From positions 1 through 8,751 of the forward strand of contig JALWZI010000020.1 in NCBI GenBank assembly GCA_027002755.1: a stretch of DNA of 8,751 nt, written 5' to 3'. The stretch's first letter is position 1, and each line of letters begins with the position of its first letter. Origin of the DNA: Campylobacteraceae bacterium. Lineage in GTDB: Bacteria > Campylobacterota > Campylobacteria > Campylobacterales > Sulfurovaceae. The position numbers were made by a program, and so were the translations under genes. The notes below the pieces were generated by a model, which saw only the letters and a list, made by a program, of their open reading frames with translations, made no database searches and was not told where the DNA came from. Positions 8,160 through 8,751 of the stretch are shown piece by piece.

Positions 8160-8666
8160 TCAGCCCCTCAGGGAGCTGATGAACTCGGTGATATCCTCAT
8201 GGAGCGCCGTCAGATCCTCTTCGTGCTCTACCTCGTCGGCCAGGATCCGGCTGACCAAGTCGTAGGTGACGATATCCTTCTCGCGGGTCATCTCCACCAG
8301 CTCTGAGTAGGTGCTGATGGCACACTGCTCCCCTTTGATGGCATCCTCCAGGATCGCCACCACGTCGAAATCTTTGGGCTCTTCGTAGCCGCAGTTGGTC
8401 TGGGTGAACCACTCTTTGGGATTAAGCAGCGGGGTTCCGCCCAGCTGAAGGATCCGCTGCGCCACCATATCGGCGTGGCGCAGTTCATCCGCGGCATGCT
8501 GTTGCAGTTCGGCGATCGCCGCGTCTTTCATGATCCCCTTGACCACCTTCTCCTCGATGTAATACTGATAATAGGCCAGCCACTCATCGGCATAGGCTTT
8601 GTTGAGAAGCCGAATCAGCTCCGAGACCTCGATTCCTTTGATGATGGAGTTTCCTCTTCGTGCCAT
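8160..8666 (-). CDS. Dps-like/bacterioferritin-type ferritin with a cysteine pair (DPSL, thioferritin-like)
   Basis: A 168-residue ferritin-superfamily four-helix bundle. The metal ligands are readable on all four helices: E28 (ADEWLAYYQY), E61 and H64 (DELRHA), E113 (KGEQCAI), and E145 and H148 (ADEVEHEED). This is the bacterioferritin-type ExxH pattern in a chain of Dps-like size. C92 (NCGYEEP) and C115 (GEQCAI) lie 23 residues apart. A cysteine pair next to the di-metal site is the mark of Dps-like (DPSL) proteins of archaea and some anaerobic bacteria, which form 12-subunit cages that oxidise iron with hydrogen peroxide. The expected role is cytoplasmic iron storage and protection of DNA from Fenton chemistry. 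AAGGAG lies five bases before ATG 8666. It is the promoter-proximal gene ahead of desulforubrerythrin and katG. Membership in the ferritin superfamily is sure; the DPSL subclass is likely, and ordinary bacterioferritin is the alternative. Confidence 0.88.
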   Translation of the reverse strand: MARRGNSIIKGIEVSELIRLLNKAYADEWLAYYQYYIEEKVVKGIMKDAAIAELQQHAADELRHADMVAQRILQLGGTPLLNPKEWFTQTNCGYEEPKDFDVVAILEDAIKGEQCAISTYSELVEMTREKDIVTYDLVSRILADEVEHEEDLTALHEDITEFISSLRG

Positions 8667-8686
8667 CTTCTCTCCTTATGATTTGC

Positions 8687-8741
8687 TTATGGATAAATTT
8701 TTTCCATAAAGAATTATATGCTAAATACTCTTAAAAGAAAA
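8687..8741 (-). promoter_or_regulatory. Promoter and operator-like dyad of the Dps-like ferritin gene
   Basis: On the minus strand a perfect TATAAT (8713-8718) lies in very AT-rich DNA. A T-rich TTTTCT (8736-8741) sits 17 nt upstream, fitting the campylobacterial sigma-70 style of a strong -10 with a weak -35. Transcription should begin near 8706. A perfect 7-bp inverted repeat, TTATGGA (8687-8693) and TCCATAA (8703-8709) with a 9-nt spacer, covers that start and could be an operator for a metal- or peroxide-sensing repressor such as Fur or PerR, or an mRNA leader hairpin. The -10 is convincing; the regulator is not identified. Confidence 0.6.
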
Positions 8742-8751
8742 TTATTTTCCA

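Overview
The window is about 8.75 kb of compact, GC-rich chromosomal DNA that reads as a member of the Campylobacterota (Epsilonproteobacteria), probably a high-GC, vent or sediment type such as the Nitratifractor/Sulfurovum group. This is inferred from three things: divergent pgk-tpiA and nadD-rsfS blocks, which recall the Campylobacter gap-pgk-tpiA/nadD neighbourhood; a desulforubrerythrin, the three-domain rubrerythrin known from Campylobacter jejuni; and a short triosephosphate isomerase. All genes are intact except the first, which is cut by the window edge. I see no tRNA, rRNA, CRISPR array, transposase or phage gene.

Left part (2-1228, + strand): the 3' part of nusA, followed 27 nt later and in the same frame by a 76-residue ribbon-helix-helix protein with an acidic, aromatic tail. 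It looks like an antitoxin or small repressor without a partner. Only 3 nt separate it from the end of an opposing operon.

Middle part (1232-4120, - strand): pgk, tpiA and an OppB/DppB-type ABC permease, with a 10-nt gap and then a 4-nt ATGA overlap. Glyceraldehyde-3-phosphate dehydrogenase is absent from its expected place beside pgk, and the permease has no transporter partners here. Divergently (4205-5109, + strand), nadD (probably starting at TTG) and rsfS overlap by GTGA. They supply NAD synthesis and ribosome silencing. An 84-nt intergenic region must hold both promoters.

Right part (5125-8666, - strand): a hydrogen-peroxide and iron defence block in the order Dps-like ferritin, desulforubrerythrin, katG. 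The ferritin has an E/H di-metal motif set plus two cysteines in positions recalling archaeal DPSL proteins ('thioferritins'). Desulforubrerythrin should reduce low peroxide, KatG should remove high peroxide, and the ferritin should store iron and limit Fenton chemistry. The ferritin has the clearest promoter in the window (TATAAT, 8713-8718), with a 7-bp dyad over the predicted transcription start.

The most unusual non-coding structure lies between the ferritin and desulforubrerythrin genes. A 46-nt element (8080-8125) folds perfectly as a three-way junction: a 6-bp outer stem and two 5-bp hairpins with 4-nt loops. The two loops with their closing pairs (CTTCAG and CTGAAG) are exact reverse complements. 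It resembles a REP/MITE-type mobile palindrome or a structured RNA, and is the best candidate here for something undescribed.
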